DNA from: Bacteroidota bacterium
GTDB taxonomy: Bacteria > Bacteroidota > Ignavibacteria > UBA10030 > UBA6906
Direction: 5' to 3'
Length of the DNA: 64,000 bases
Assembly: GCA_030835135.1 (NCBI GenBank)
Contig: JAUQWO010000076.1
Location: 141,102-205,101, forward strand
Below, piece by piece: positions 43,807-51,989 of this stretch. Within the stretch, counting starts at the first letter, position 1, and every line of letters begins with the position of its first letter. Below the pieces are notes generated by a model. The model worked only from the letters and a program-made list of their open reading frames with translations, was not told the origin of the DNA and made no database searches. A program made the translations under genes and the position numbers.

Positions 43807-45729
43807 ATGATCAAAGCAGTCAACATCTACGATTACATCGTCATCGCCGCCTACTTTCTCTTCATGCTGGGGATCGGGTTGTACTTCATGAAGGTGAACA
43901 AGGGGGCAAAGGAGTACTTCGCGGGGGGGAGTATGATCCCGTGGTGGGTCTCAGGGATGACGCTCTACATGGCGAACTTCAGCGCCTGGACCTTCACCGG
44001 TGCAGCGGGGTTCGCTTACGCGACGGGGTGGTTCGCGATCCTGTACTTCAGCACCTGGTCGCTCTCATACCTGGTCGGGTCGCAACTCACGGCCTCGCGC
44101 TGGCGCCGCACCCGGTCCATCTCGCCCGTGGAGTACACCTATACGCGCTTCAACTTCACCACCCAGCAGTTCCTGAGCCTCGTCATTTCGCTCAACTTCA
44201 CGCTCTCGGCGGGTGTCCAGCTTGCAGCGACCTGCAAACTCCTCGCCCCCGTGATGGGCCTGGATATCGTGCTGGTCACACTCGTCACCGGCACCGTGAT
44301 CCTCATCTACACGTTCATGGGCGGCATCTGGGCGGTATCGATCACGGACGTCGTGCAGGGGGTGATCCTGCTCAGTATCACCTTCATCGTCATGCCGCTC
44401 GCCCTGGAGCTTGTCGGCGGCCCCGGCGTGTTGCTCCGTTCGATCCCGCCGCTGTCGTTCGACCATCTCTACAACGGCGTCCACTACACCGAGCACTGGC
44501 TGGTCTCGATCTTCATCATCATGACGTTCGGGACGGCGGCCGGAGCGGCGCAGCGCTTCTACAGCGTCAAGGATGAGAAGGATGCCAAGAAAGTGGGATT
44601 GCTGGCCGGCGGGTTGTTCCTCACCGTCCCGCTCGTGTTCGGCGTGCCGCCCCTTGTGGCCCGCGTTATCTGGCCGGACCTTGCGGCGGTCGATTTCTTC
44701 AAGCCGTACATCGGTTCGAACCCTCAGGATCTGGTCTTCGTGGCACTCTGCCTCAAACTGCTTCCGAATGGCCTGATCGGGGTGTTCATTGCAGCGATGC
44801 TCGCAGCGACCATGAGCACGCTGAGCTCCGTCTACAATCTGGTATCGTCCATCCTGTCGCGCGACATCTATCAGGGATGGATCAGGCCCGACGTGACCGA
44901 TGAGAAACTTCTGACCGTCGGGAGGATCTTCTCGGTCGTGATCGGGTTGATCGTGGTCGGACTGGCCGTGGTGTTCGTCACGAGTCAGTTCGGTATCTTC
45001 AATCTGATGCAGGCATTTTTCACGCTCCTCAACATTCCGGTGGTCGTGCCGACCGCCTTCGGACTGATCTTCCGCCGCGTCCCGAAGTGGTCCGCCGTCG
45101 GTGCCATCACCTGGGGGCTCATCGTTGGCATCACGGTCCGGTACGGTCTCGGGTGGGACATCGGACCGCAGGTCTATCTTGCCTTCGTGAGCACGTTCGC
45201 GATCTTTGCGACCTCGGCATGGACGGGTGAACTGTTCAAGCGGAACAGAATGCTCCTGGGCGTGCTCGCCGTTGGCGTTGCCGGCGTCTATGCCTCGATC
45301 TTCCTCCTCACGCTGGCGCCGGACGCCAGCCAAACGCAGACGTTGTTGGCGTGGGCCGGGGCGGTGTCCCTGGGCGGCAGTCTGTTCGGCTTTGCGAAGC
45401 TCTTTGCCGGTGAGACGGAAGAGCAGCGTGCGATCGTGCGCGAGTTCTTCAAGAAGCTGGACACGCCGGTGGATGTGGCGCGCGAGGTGTTCGGGGCCGG
45501 ACGGAAGCAGATCTCGACGTTCCCGCTGGTGGGCGGCACGACGATCGTCATGGGTCTTCTGATGGGGCTGATCCTGTTCACGGACATCTCCACAACAGAG
45601 AAGTACATCCTCGGGACGATGGTCGCGATCATGGTCCTGTTCGGTGCCCTCATGTGGTTCTTCGGGAAACGGTCAGAGATCCGGAGTGCGGCCCAGTACG
45701 AGGGAGGGAAGGGAGAGACGGCGGAATGA
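43807..45729 (+). CDS. Sodium:solute symporter (SSS family)
   Basis: 640 aa, longer than a minimal SSS protein, with about 13-15 membrane helices. The start has the family pattern 'IYDYIVIAAYFLFMLGIGLYF', followed by 'GAKEYFAGGSMIPWWVSGM' and 'NFSAWTFTGAAGFAYATGW' of helix 1-2. 'MLAATMSTLSSVYNLVSSILSRDIY' is the conserved Na+-site helix (A/S-rich). A cytoplasmic segment near 530-590 and a last helix pair follow. The gene overlaps the LarA-like gene by 4 bp (ATGA), so symporter and racemase are translationally coupled. The imported solute is probably the sugar acid, hydroxy acid or sugar that the LarA-like enzyme handles. Confidence 0.93.
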   Translation: MIKAVNIYDYIVIAAYFLFMLGIGLYFMKVNKGAKEYFAGGSMIPWWVSGMTLYMANFSAWTFTGAAGFAYATGWFAILYFSTWSLSYLVGSQLTASRWRRTRSISPVEYTYTRFNFTTQQFLSLVISLNFTLSAGVQLAATCKLLAPVMGLDIVLVTLVTGTVILIYTFMGGIWAVSITDVVQGVILLSITFIVMPLALELVGGPGVLLRSIPPLSFDHLYNGVHYTEHWLVSIFIIMTFGTAAGAAQRFYSVKDEKDAKKVGLLAGGLFLTVPLVFGVPPLVARVIWPDLAAVDFFKPYIGSNPQDLVFVALCLKLLPNGLIGVFIAAMLAATMSTLSSVYNLVSSILSRDIYQGWIRPDVTDEKLLTVGRIFSVVIGLIVVGLAVVFVTSQFGIFNLMQAFFTLLNIPVVVPTAFGLIFRRVPKWSAVGAITWGLIVGITVRYGLGWDIGPQVYLAFVSTFAIFATSAWTGELFKRNRMLLGVLAVGVAGVYASIFLLTLAPDASQTQTLLAWAGAVSLGGSLFGFAKLFAGETEEQRAIVREFFKKLDTPVDVAREVFGAGRKQISTFPLVGGTTIVMGLLMGLILFTDISTTEKYILGTMVAIMVLFGALMWFFGKRSEIRSAAQYEGGKGETAE

Positions 45730-47000
45730 AGATCGAGATGGCGTACGGCAAGACCGGCATGACGGTGGATGTACCGGAGAAGAATCTTTCGGCACTTCTC
45801 AGCATGCGTGCATCCGCCCCCGTGGAAGATCCCGAGGGTGCGGTGACACGGCTCTTGCGTGCGCCGATCGGTGGGAAACCGTTGGGCGAGCTCGCCCGGG
45901 GCAAGCGGACGGCATGCATCGTGGTGTGCGACATCACGCGGCCGGTCCCGAACCGCGTCATCCTGCCATCGCTCTTCAATGAACTGGAACGTGCGGGCAT
46001 CACGCGCGACCAGGTCACGATCCTCGTCGCCACCGGACTGCACCGGCCCAGTACGCCGGACGAGCTGGTGACCATGCTGGGTGAGGAGATCGCCTCCACC
46101 GTGCGGGTGGTGAGTCATCACGCACGGGAGATCGGGGAGCAACGCTTTCTGGGCACGACGCCGCAGGGTACCCCGGTCTACGTCGATGAGGTCTATTGTG
46201 CCGCGGACGTGAAGATCACCACCGGGTTCATCGAGCCGCACCTGATGGCCGGCTTTTCGGGCGGACGGAAGCTCATCGCGCCCGGATGTGCGGGAGAAGA
46301 AACGATCAAGGCGCTGCACAGTCCGCGGTTCATCGAGCATCCCGGCTGCCGGGAGGGGAGCATCGAAGGGAATCCGTTGCATGCGGAGTTGCTCGAGATC
46401 GCACGGATGGCGGGGCACGATCTGATCGTGAATGTGGCACTCGATGCGGATCGCCGCATCACCGGTATCTTCGCGGGCGACCCGCTCGCGGCCCATGCGG
46501 CGGGTGTTGCGCATGTGCGTGCCGCGGTGACGGCGCAGGTGCCGGCGCCGGTCGATATCGTTGTTACCTCCGCGGCCGGGTATCCTCTGGACCTGACGTT
46601 CTATCAGACGGTGAAGGGGATGACCGCGGCGGCGCCGGTGTTGAAGCCGGGTGGCACGCTGATCATCGCCGCGGAATGTACGGAAGGACTCGGGAGTCCC
46701 GAGTTCACCGAGATGGCCACCACCGTGCGTTCCGCCCGCGCATTCCTCGACGGGCTGCAGGACCGTCCGGTGGTGATCGATCAATGGCAGCTGGAGGAGT
46801 GTGCGAAGGTGGCTGCCGTGCACGATGTGGTGCTGGTGTCGGGGGGGATCGCCCGGGAGCAGTTGCAGAAGTTGTTCGTGCGCAGCATGCCGGACCTGCG
46901 CACGGCGTTGCAGGACGGGTTGCAGCGGCATGGTGCGGACGCGCGTGTCGCGGTGATCCCGCGGGGTCCGTACACGCTGGTCGGTGTTGCCGGGCAGTGA
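45726..47000 (+). CDS. larA: LarA-family nickel-pincer-dependent 2-hydroxyacid racemase/epimerase
   Basis: 424 aa. The ATG overlaps the symporter stop (ATGA). Compared with Lactobacillus LarA, all key residues are present with matching spacing: D69 and R72 (CDITRP), H106 (GLHRP), H172 (EPHLMAGFSGG), K182 (GGRKLIAPG; the lysine that forms the covalent link to the nickel pincer cofactor), and H198 (ALHSP). The family inverts the C2 configuration of 2-hydroxyacids (lactate and sugar acids). No LarB, LarC or LarE cofactor-synthesis genes lie in the window, so these must be encoded elsewhere if the enzyme is active. In this glycan locus a sugar acid substrate is more likely than lactate. Confidence 0.9.
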   Translation: MKIEMAYGKTGMTVDVPEKNLSALLSMRASAPVEDPEGAVTRLLRAPIGGKPLGELARGKRTACIVVCDITRPVPNRVILPSLFNELERAGITRDQVTILVATGLHRPSTPDELVTMLGEEIASTVRVVSHHAREIGEQRFLGTTPQGTPVYVDEVYCAADVKITTGFIEPHLMAGFSGGRKLIAPGCAGEETIKALHSPRFIEHPGCREGSIEGNPLHAELLEIARMAGHDLIVNVALDADRRITGIFAGDPLAAHAAGVAHVRAAVTAQVPAPVDIVVTSAAGYPLDLTFYQTVKGMTAAAPVLKPGGTLIIAAECTEGLGSPEFTEMATTVRSARAFLDGLQDRPVVIDQWQLEECAKVAAVHDVVLVSGGIAREQLQKLFVRSMPDLRTALQDGLQRHGADARVAVIPRGPYTLVGVAGQ

Positions 47001-47016
47001 GCCGGTCAGAATGTGC

Positions 47017-47045
47017 TTGCGATTCCCGTGGGAAGGTAGTACATT
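47017..47045 (+). promoter_or_regulatory. Promoter of the IclR-isomerase unit
   Basis: TTGCGA (47017-47022), 17 bp, TACATT (47040-47045). The operator-like site begins 5 bp downstream of the -10 box, the same arrangement as at the receptor promoter. Confidence 0.62.
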
Positions 47046-47049
47046 TACT

Positions 47050-47068
47050 AATAAAACGTTGTTTCATT
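47050..47068. promoter_or_regulatory. KdgR-box-like operator in front of the IclR regulator
   Basis: AATAAAACGTTGTTTCATT agrees with the KdgR box as I remember it (AATGAAACANTGTTTCATT) at 16 of 18 defined positions. It lies 19 bp before the IclR start codon, at the predicted transcription start, so the regulator probably represses itself. Confidence 0.75.
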
Positions 47069-47086
47069 GACTAAACATCCTTGGTC

Positions 47087-47869
47087 ATGGCACACGAATA
47101 CACCGTTCCCGCAGTCCACCGGGCGGTTCAGGTGCTGGAGATCCTCGCCGGGTCTCATACAGGCTTCTCGCTCGCCGACCTCTCGCGCCAGACCGGCATC
47201 CCCAAGAGCTCCCTCTTCCGCATCCTCCTGACGCTCGAAAAATCGTACATCGTTCAGCTCGACCGTACACGGAACGTGTACAACCTCGGGATGAAGCTCA
47301 TCGATTGGGGCAATCGCGCGCTCGACAAGATCGACCTCAAATCGGTCACGCACCCGCACCTCGTGCGCATGGCCCATGAGACACGCGAGAGTTACTATGT
47401 CGCGATCATGGACGAGCATGAGGTCATCATCATCGACCGGGCGGACACGCCCGAGATCTGGCGGATGGTCGCACGCCTCGGCCAGCGGTCGCCGGTCCAC
47501 GCGACGGCATCCGGACAGATCCTCGTCTCGGAGGCGAATGACGATGTGGTCAGTGCGATCGTGGCGCGAACCGGCCTGAAGCGTTACACGCAGCGCACGA
47601 TCACCTCGATGGCGAAGTTCAAAGAACGCCTCAAGGAGGTCCGGAAGGCGGGCTTTGTGATCGCGGATGCCGAGTACAAGCCCGATCTCTGTGTGATCTC
47701 CGTCCCCATCCGGGACCACCACGGCAAGATCGTCGCGGCGCTGATGACGGCCCTCCCGTCGGAACGCATCCGCCGCACACGCGGCCTGTCCAATGATATC
47801 ATCGAGATCCTCAAGAAAGAAGGTGCGGTCATTTCACGGGAGATCGGCTACCAGGAGCCCCAGGCATGA
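47087..47869 (+). CDS. IclR-family transcriptional regulator (KdgR-like)
   Basis: 260 aa from the ATG at 47087; a TTG at 47081 is the alternative. The winged helix-turn-helix is at about 10-65 ('VHRAVQVLEILAG', 'FSLADLSRQTGIPKSSLFRIL', 'NVYNLGMKLIDWG'). The IclR effector domain is at about 75-255, with the typical 'SPVHATASGQILVSE' loop and 'VISVPIRDHHGKIVAALMTALP'. IclR proteins commonly repress catabolic genes and are released by sugar acids or aromatic acids. Its own promoter carries a KdgR-box-like site, found again at the receptor promoter. It overlaps the sugar isomerase gene by 4 bp. Likely regulator of this locus, with a sugar-acid effector inferred. Confidence 0.93.
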   Translation: MAHEYTVPAVHRAVQVLEILAGSHTGFSLADLSRQTGIPKSSLFRILLTLEKSYIVQLDRTRNVYNLGMKLIDWGNRALDKIDLKSVTHPHLVRMAHETRESYYVAIMDEHEVIIIDRADTPEIWRMVARLGQRSPVHATASGQILVSEANDDVVSAIVARTGLKRYTQRTITSMAKFKERLKEVRKAGFVIADAEYKPDLCVISVPIRDHHGKIVAALMTALPSERIRRTRGLSNDIIEILKKEGAVISREIGYQEPQA

Positions 47870-48675
47870 AGACGCCCCTCGCACTCGGCATCGTCAGCGA
47901 CGAGATCACGAATGATTTCGGCGAGGCACTCCGTCACGGGTCCTCATGGGGGATCGACCGCTACGAGATCCGCTGTCTGACCACGGGACGCATCCCGAAG
48001 GTCGATCCGCAGGAGATCCGCACCGTCGCCGGTCTTGTCCGCGAGCACGGTGTCCGGATCACCGCGCTCTCTCCCGGCATGTTCAAGGCGCATCTGTCGC
48101 GTACGGCCGAACTCGAAGAAGAACTCCGCTCTGTCCTCCCCGCGACGCTGGACCTCGCACGCGAGCTGTCCTGCCCGATGATCATCGTGTTCGGCTTCCA
48201 GCGTGAAGCAGGCGAGCCGGCGGACCGTGAGAAGCTGGCCGTGGAGTACATGCGCCGCGCCGCGGAAGCTGCGGCTGCCGCCGGCGTCCGCATTGCGATC
48301 GAGAACGAACCGGGATTCTGGTGTGACTCGGGCGTGAACACGCTGCGCATCATCACGTCGACGGGTTCGGCCGCCATCGGCGCCAACTGGGACCCCTGCA
48401 ACGCGTACGGCACGGACGAGGTGCCCTACCCACAGGGCTATGAGACCCTGCGATCACGGATCATCAACGTCCATGCGAAGGACACAGCCGTCGGTTCGCT
48501 CATCAAATGCGTCCCGATCGGCGACGGTGCATTGGACTGGCAGGGACAGGTCACCGCGTTGCTCACGGACCGCCTGGTCGAGCACATCACGATCGAAACA
48601 CACTGTCACCCCCTCATCGAAAGTTCACGGCATAACGTCGATATCCTCCGGCGTATGATGGCGGCCGCACACTAG
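47866..48675 (+). CDS. Sugar phosphate isomerase/epimerase-like TIM barrel (second copy)
   Basis: 269 aa, ATGA overlap with the IclR gene. The xylose isomerase-like barrel is supported by 'GIDRYEIRCLTTG', 'GVRITALSPGMFKAHLS', 'CPMIIVFGFQ', 'VRIAIENEPGFWCDSG' (metal-ligand glutamate), 'AIGANWDPCNAYG', 'INVHAKD' and 'HITIETHCHP'. This is the better preserved of the two copies, with the complete E/D/H/E metal site of this superfamily. Cytoplasmic. Direct coupling to the regulator suggests that its product or substrate is close to the inducer. Confidence 0.92.
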   Translation: MKTPLALGIVSDEITNDFGEALRHGSSWGIDRYEIRCLTTGRIPKVDPQEIRTVAGLVREHGVRITALSPGMFKAHLSRTAELEEELRSVLPATLDLARELSCPMIIVFGFQREAGEPADREKLAVEYMRRAAEAAAAAGVRIAIENEPGFWCDSGVNTLRIITSTGSAAIGANWDPCNAYGTDEVPYPQGYETLRSRIINVHAKDTAVGSLIKCVPIGDGALDWQGQVTALLTDRLVEHITIETHCHPLIESSRHNVDILRRMMAAAH

Positions 48676-48727
48676 AGGAACACGGAACACCCGCTTCAGA
48701 GGGACGTCTCCGGGGAACCTACGGACC

Positions 48728-50746
48728 ATGTCACCTTCACGCAGACAATTCCTCAGACATGGCGCCAGTGCCGCGGCAGGCCTGGCGCTTGTGCCTCATG
48801 CACTCGATGCCATGACCGCCGTTCCCGGAGCGTCCGTGCCGGGCGCCGGACCGCTGCTGTGCGATGCGGCAGACATCGCGCGCATGCGCCGAACGGTCAC
48901 GCTCCCCCGGTTTGCGACCTACTGGCGCTCGCTCACGTCCGCCGATCCCGTACCCGATCACGCATTCCTCCGCGATGAACTCCGGCTGAACAACCACGCG
49001 CACCACATGCTGCGGGCGCGGCAGATCCTCGACCGTTCTTCGTTCGTCTATGCCCTGACGCGCGAGCAGAAGCAGCTCGACCTTGCCCTGCATGCGATCG
49101 AAACAATGCTGGCGTATGAGCGGTGGGATTACTTCATGGAGGCGGGGGAGCACACCATCGGGCTGCAGCGAGCGCCCGAAGCGACGATCGCACTCCTGAC
49201 CGCGATCGAATTTCTTGGCGATGGCATGCCGGCGGCGGTCCGTTCCGCGATCGAAGCGGGGGTCGCTGAAAAGGGCGCCCCGGCCTGCTACCGCACCCTG
49301 TACGGCATGAAGTATCCCGAACGGGTCCGGGGGTGGGGGTTCGACCCCACGGATGTGTACCCATACCGGTTCGACCTGCGGCGCTGGCCGCTCATCCTGA
49401 ACTCGACCAATCTCAAGATCATTCCGGTCGCCGGCCTCATGATGGCGGGCTGCTGGCTGTACGGCCGCCATCCCCAGGCGGAGACCTGGATCACGATGGC
49501 GCTCCAGAGTGCGCAGGCATTCGCAACGATGTATGGACCGGATGGTGCCTACGATGAAGGCGTCGGATACTGGGCGTATACGAGCCAGCATCTTGCACTC
49601 GCCCTCGAGGTCCTCCACCGTCGTCTCGGCCGCGATCACCGCCGCCTGATCAACTTCCCGGGGACCATACGGTACGCGCTTGCCATGGCGATGCCGACAG
49701 TCGGGAACACCCGGGGGTGCGTCAATTTCGGAGACGCGTTCTCGATCGGGGATGTGGCGATCGCCGCATGGGTGGCGCGGACGCATGGCGATCGTGTGGC
49801 GCAATATGTCACACACGCCGTCGGAGAGATCGGGAGCACATTCTCGATCCTCTGGTACGATCCGCGCATCAAGCCCGAAGCCCCCCCGGCATCCCTGAAG
49901 AATGTGCGACTGTCGAACGATCTCGTGATCGGGCGGACGGGATGGGGCGTGAAGGAGAGCGTGGTGGCGTTCCGCAGCGGGTGGCCCGCCAATCACGAGC
50001 ATGCCGACCGGAACAGCGTCATTTTCTCCGCCCATGGCGACCGGCTGTTGCACGATCCCTATCATGCGGCGTATTCGTACACGGATCCGCATTGGGCGCT
50101 CCGCCTCACGCATGCGCATACTGCCGTGCTCATCGACGGCAAAGGGCACCAGTATCACGATGGCCATGAGGGCACCAACGCCTCGTGGGCCGAGGCACAG
50201 GTCGTTGCCTATGAGGAGCGCCGCGGCGACCTGCTCGCCACGAGTGACGCTACCGCGGCATACAAGCTCGTGCTTCCGCGCGTTGGTCTCGTCCGGCGAT
50301 CGGTCATCTTCCTGAAACCCGACATCCTGCTTCTCCTCGACCGGATCCGGTGCGACGGTGATCCCCTGCCTGCCCAGCTCCGCTTCCAGGCGGATAATTT
50401 CGATGGTCAGGGTTCGGTCGCCCTTCTGCCGGCGGGGTTCCGGATCGTTCGTCCGTTGGCTACGCTCGAAGGGGCAACATATGCCGCGTCGGTCCCGGCG
50501 TACAGGACCGGCGTGCTCCCCGTGCCCGCAGACCACGGCGTCCACCCGTTCGTGGAGGTCGTTGCGCCGGCAGCCGGTGAACACACCCTGCTCACCGTGT
50601 GCACCGCTGCGGCCCACGGTGACACTCACGGCACGCTGACCGTGACGCACGCCGGTGCCGCGTTCAGCATCACGGGCACCCATCGCAGCCGGACACTGAA
50701 CGTGCGTATCGACACATCCCATGACCTACCTGTGGTGACCCTATGA
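48728..50746 (+). CDS. Tat-exported heparinase II/III-like protein (putative polysaccharide lyase)
   Basis: 672 aa with a twin-arginine signal (SRRQFLRHG). The N-terminal (alpha/alpha) toroid covers about 40-380 and includes 'DGAYDEGVGYWAYTSQHLALALE' (near 277-299). The C-terminal beta-sandwich contains the heparinase II/III hallmark NHEHADRNSVIF (N422 H423 E424 H425 A426 D427 R428), followed by 'GDRLLHDP'. These folds belong to uronate-polysaccharide lyases such as PL12, PL15, PL17 and PL21. That supports the idea that uronate-containing glycans are degraded here, in line with the KdgR-like boxes. It overlaps the next gene by 4 bp (ATGA). Precise PL family not assigned. Confidence 0.85.
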   Translation: MSPSRRQFLRHGASAAAGLALVPHALDAMTAVPGASVPGAGPLLCDAADIARMRRTVTLPRFATYWRSLTSADPVPDHAFLRDELRLNNHAHHMLRARQILDRSSFVYALTREQKQLDLALHAIETMLAYERWDYFMEAGEHTIGLQRAPEATIALLTAIEFLGDGMPAAVRSAIEAGVAEKGAPACYRTLYGMKYPERVRGWGFDPTDVYPYRFDLRRWPLILNSTNLKIIPVAGLMMAGCWLYGRHPQAETWITMALQSAQAFATMYGPDGAYDEGVGYWAYTSQHLALALEVLHRRLGRDHRRLINFPGTIRYALAMAMPTVGNTRGCVNFGDAFSIGDVAIAAWVARTHGDRVAQYVTHAVGEIGSTFSILWYDPRIKPEAPPASLKNVRLSNDLVIGRTGWGVKESVVAFRSGWPANHEHADRNSVIFSAHGDRLLHDPYHAAYSYTDPHWALRLTHAHTAVLIDGKGHQYHDGHEGTNASWAEAQVVAYEERRGDLLATSDATAAYKLVLPRVGLVRRSVIFLKPDILLLLDRIRCDGDPLPAQLRFQADNFDGQGSVALLPAGFRIVRPLATLEGATYAASVPAYRTGVLPVPADHGVHPFVEVVAPAAGEHTLLTVCTAAAHGDTHGTLTVTHAGAAFSITGTHRSRTLNVRIDTSHDLPVVTL

Positions 50747-51987
50747 GACCGTCGGACAAGCATTTCGAAGAGGCACTGAAACTCATTCCCTGGGGGACGC
50801 AGACCAACGCCAAGCGTCCGTATCCCGCGTTCGAAGAGACGATGCCCAAGTTCATCGAACGGGGAAAGGGATGCCGCCTCTGGGACATGGAAGGGAAGGA
50901 ATACATCGACTTCCGCCTTTCCCTCGGACCCGTGACGTTGGGCTATTGTTACGATGAGGTGGACGAGGCGGTGCGCGCGCAGCTGGCGAAGGGAGTCTTG
51001 TTCAGCATGGCGAGCCCGATCGAACTGGAATGTGCCCGGCTCGTGCACCAGATGGTGCCGAATGCGGAGATGGTGCGCTTCATGAAGACCGGAGAGGACG
51101 CCAACCTCTCCAATATCCGCATCGCACGGGCGTACACGAAGCGCGATATCATCCTGATGAGCGGGTACCACGGGTATCCGGACTGGTTCGCCACGGAAGA
51201 CAGTCCCAACAATGGCGTCCCGGAGTTCATGAAGGAGTACGTGAAGATCATCCCGTGGGGGAATTGCGAGGAGGCGGAACGGCTGATCAACGCCTACGGT
51301 GAGCGGGTGGCCTGCGTCATCGCGATCCCCTATGATTTCAACGAGGACACGAGCGGCGACTACATCCGGTTCCTCCGTGCGAAGACGCGTGAGTTCGGGA
51401 TCCTCCTGGTGATGGATGAAGTGCTCACCGGTTTCCGGCTGGCGAAGGGTGGGGCGCAGGAGTACTTCGGGGTGGAACCCGATCTGGCGAGTTACGCGAA
51501 AGCGATCGCGAACGGCTTCCCCCTCTCCACCTACGTCGGCAAGAAAGAGTATATGGAGACGCTGTACCGTTTCAAGATGACCACGACCTACGCGGGCGAG
51601 ACATTGTCCATGGCCGCGGCGGTCGCGACGATGACGATCATGCAGCGGGAGGACGTGCATGGCCATATCCGCGCGATGGGTGAGCGGTTGATGGCGGGAT
51701 TCAACCGGATCGCCCGGGAGGTCGGCGTCGAGGGACGCGCGGTGGGCATGGCGGTCGCGCCGTTCCTGAAGTTCATCTCCTCCGATCCGTCGTTCCATAG
51801 CCGTCTGGAGTTCCTGTGGCACCGGGAGCTGTACCGCGAGGGGATCTTCATCAATCCCCGGTGGTTCATTTCGTATTCCCACACAGCGGCAGACATCGAT
51901 GAAGCAGTGGAGAAGGCCGGCCGTGCACTACGCCGGGCGGTAGAAGCAGAGGCACGAGAACGAGATGTGAAACCATTCTGGTGGTGA
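50743..51987 (+). CDS. Class III aminotransferase-fold PLP enzyme (glutamate-1-semialdehyde-aminotransferase-like)
   Basis: 414 aa, cytoplasmic, start overlapping the lyase stop (ATGA). The PLP lysine is K253 in 'SYAKAIANGFPLSTYVG', and the cofactor-nitrogen aspartate is D225 in 'LLVMDEVLTGFR'. 'RFMKTGEDANLSNIRIARAYTKRD' is the phosphate-binding region; in GSAM relatives this is S/T-G-T/S-E-A. Similar proteins occur in sugar and amino-sugar gene clusters, where they transaminate a keto-sugar or handle a sugar amine. Coupling with the downstream amidohydrolase gene (gap 2 bp from stop to ATG) suggests consecutive steps. Confidence 0.9.
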   Translation: MRPSDKHFEEALKLIPWGTQTNAKRPYPAFEETMPKFIERGKGCRLWDMEGKEYIDFRLSLGPVTLGYCYDEVDEAVRAQLAKGVLFSMASPIELECARLVHQMVPNAEMVRFMKTGEDANLSNIRIARAYTKRDIILMSGYHGYPDWFATEDSPNNGVPEFMKEYVKIIPWGNCEEAERLINAYGERVACVIAIPYDFNEDTSGDYIRFLRAKTREFGILLVMDEVLTGFRLAKGGAQEYFGVEPDLASYAKAIANGFPLSTYVGKKEYMETLYRFKMTTTYAGETLSMAAAVATMTIMQREDVHGHIRAMGERLMAGFNRIAREVGVEGRAVGMAVAPFLKFISSDPSFHSRLEFLWHRELYREGIFINPRWFISYSHTAADIDEAVEKAGRALRRAVEAEARERDVKPFWW

Positions 51988-51989
51988 CC

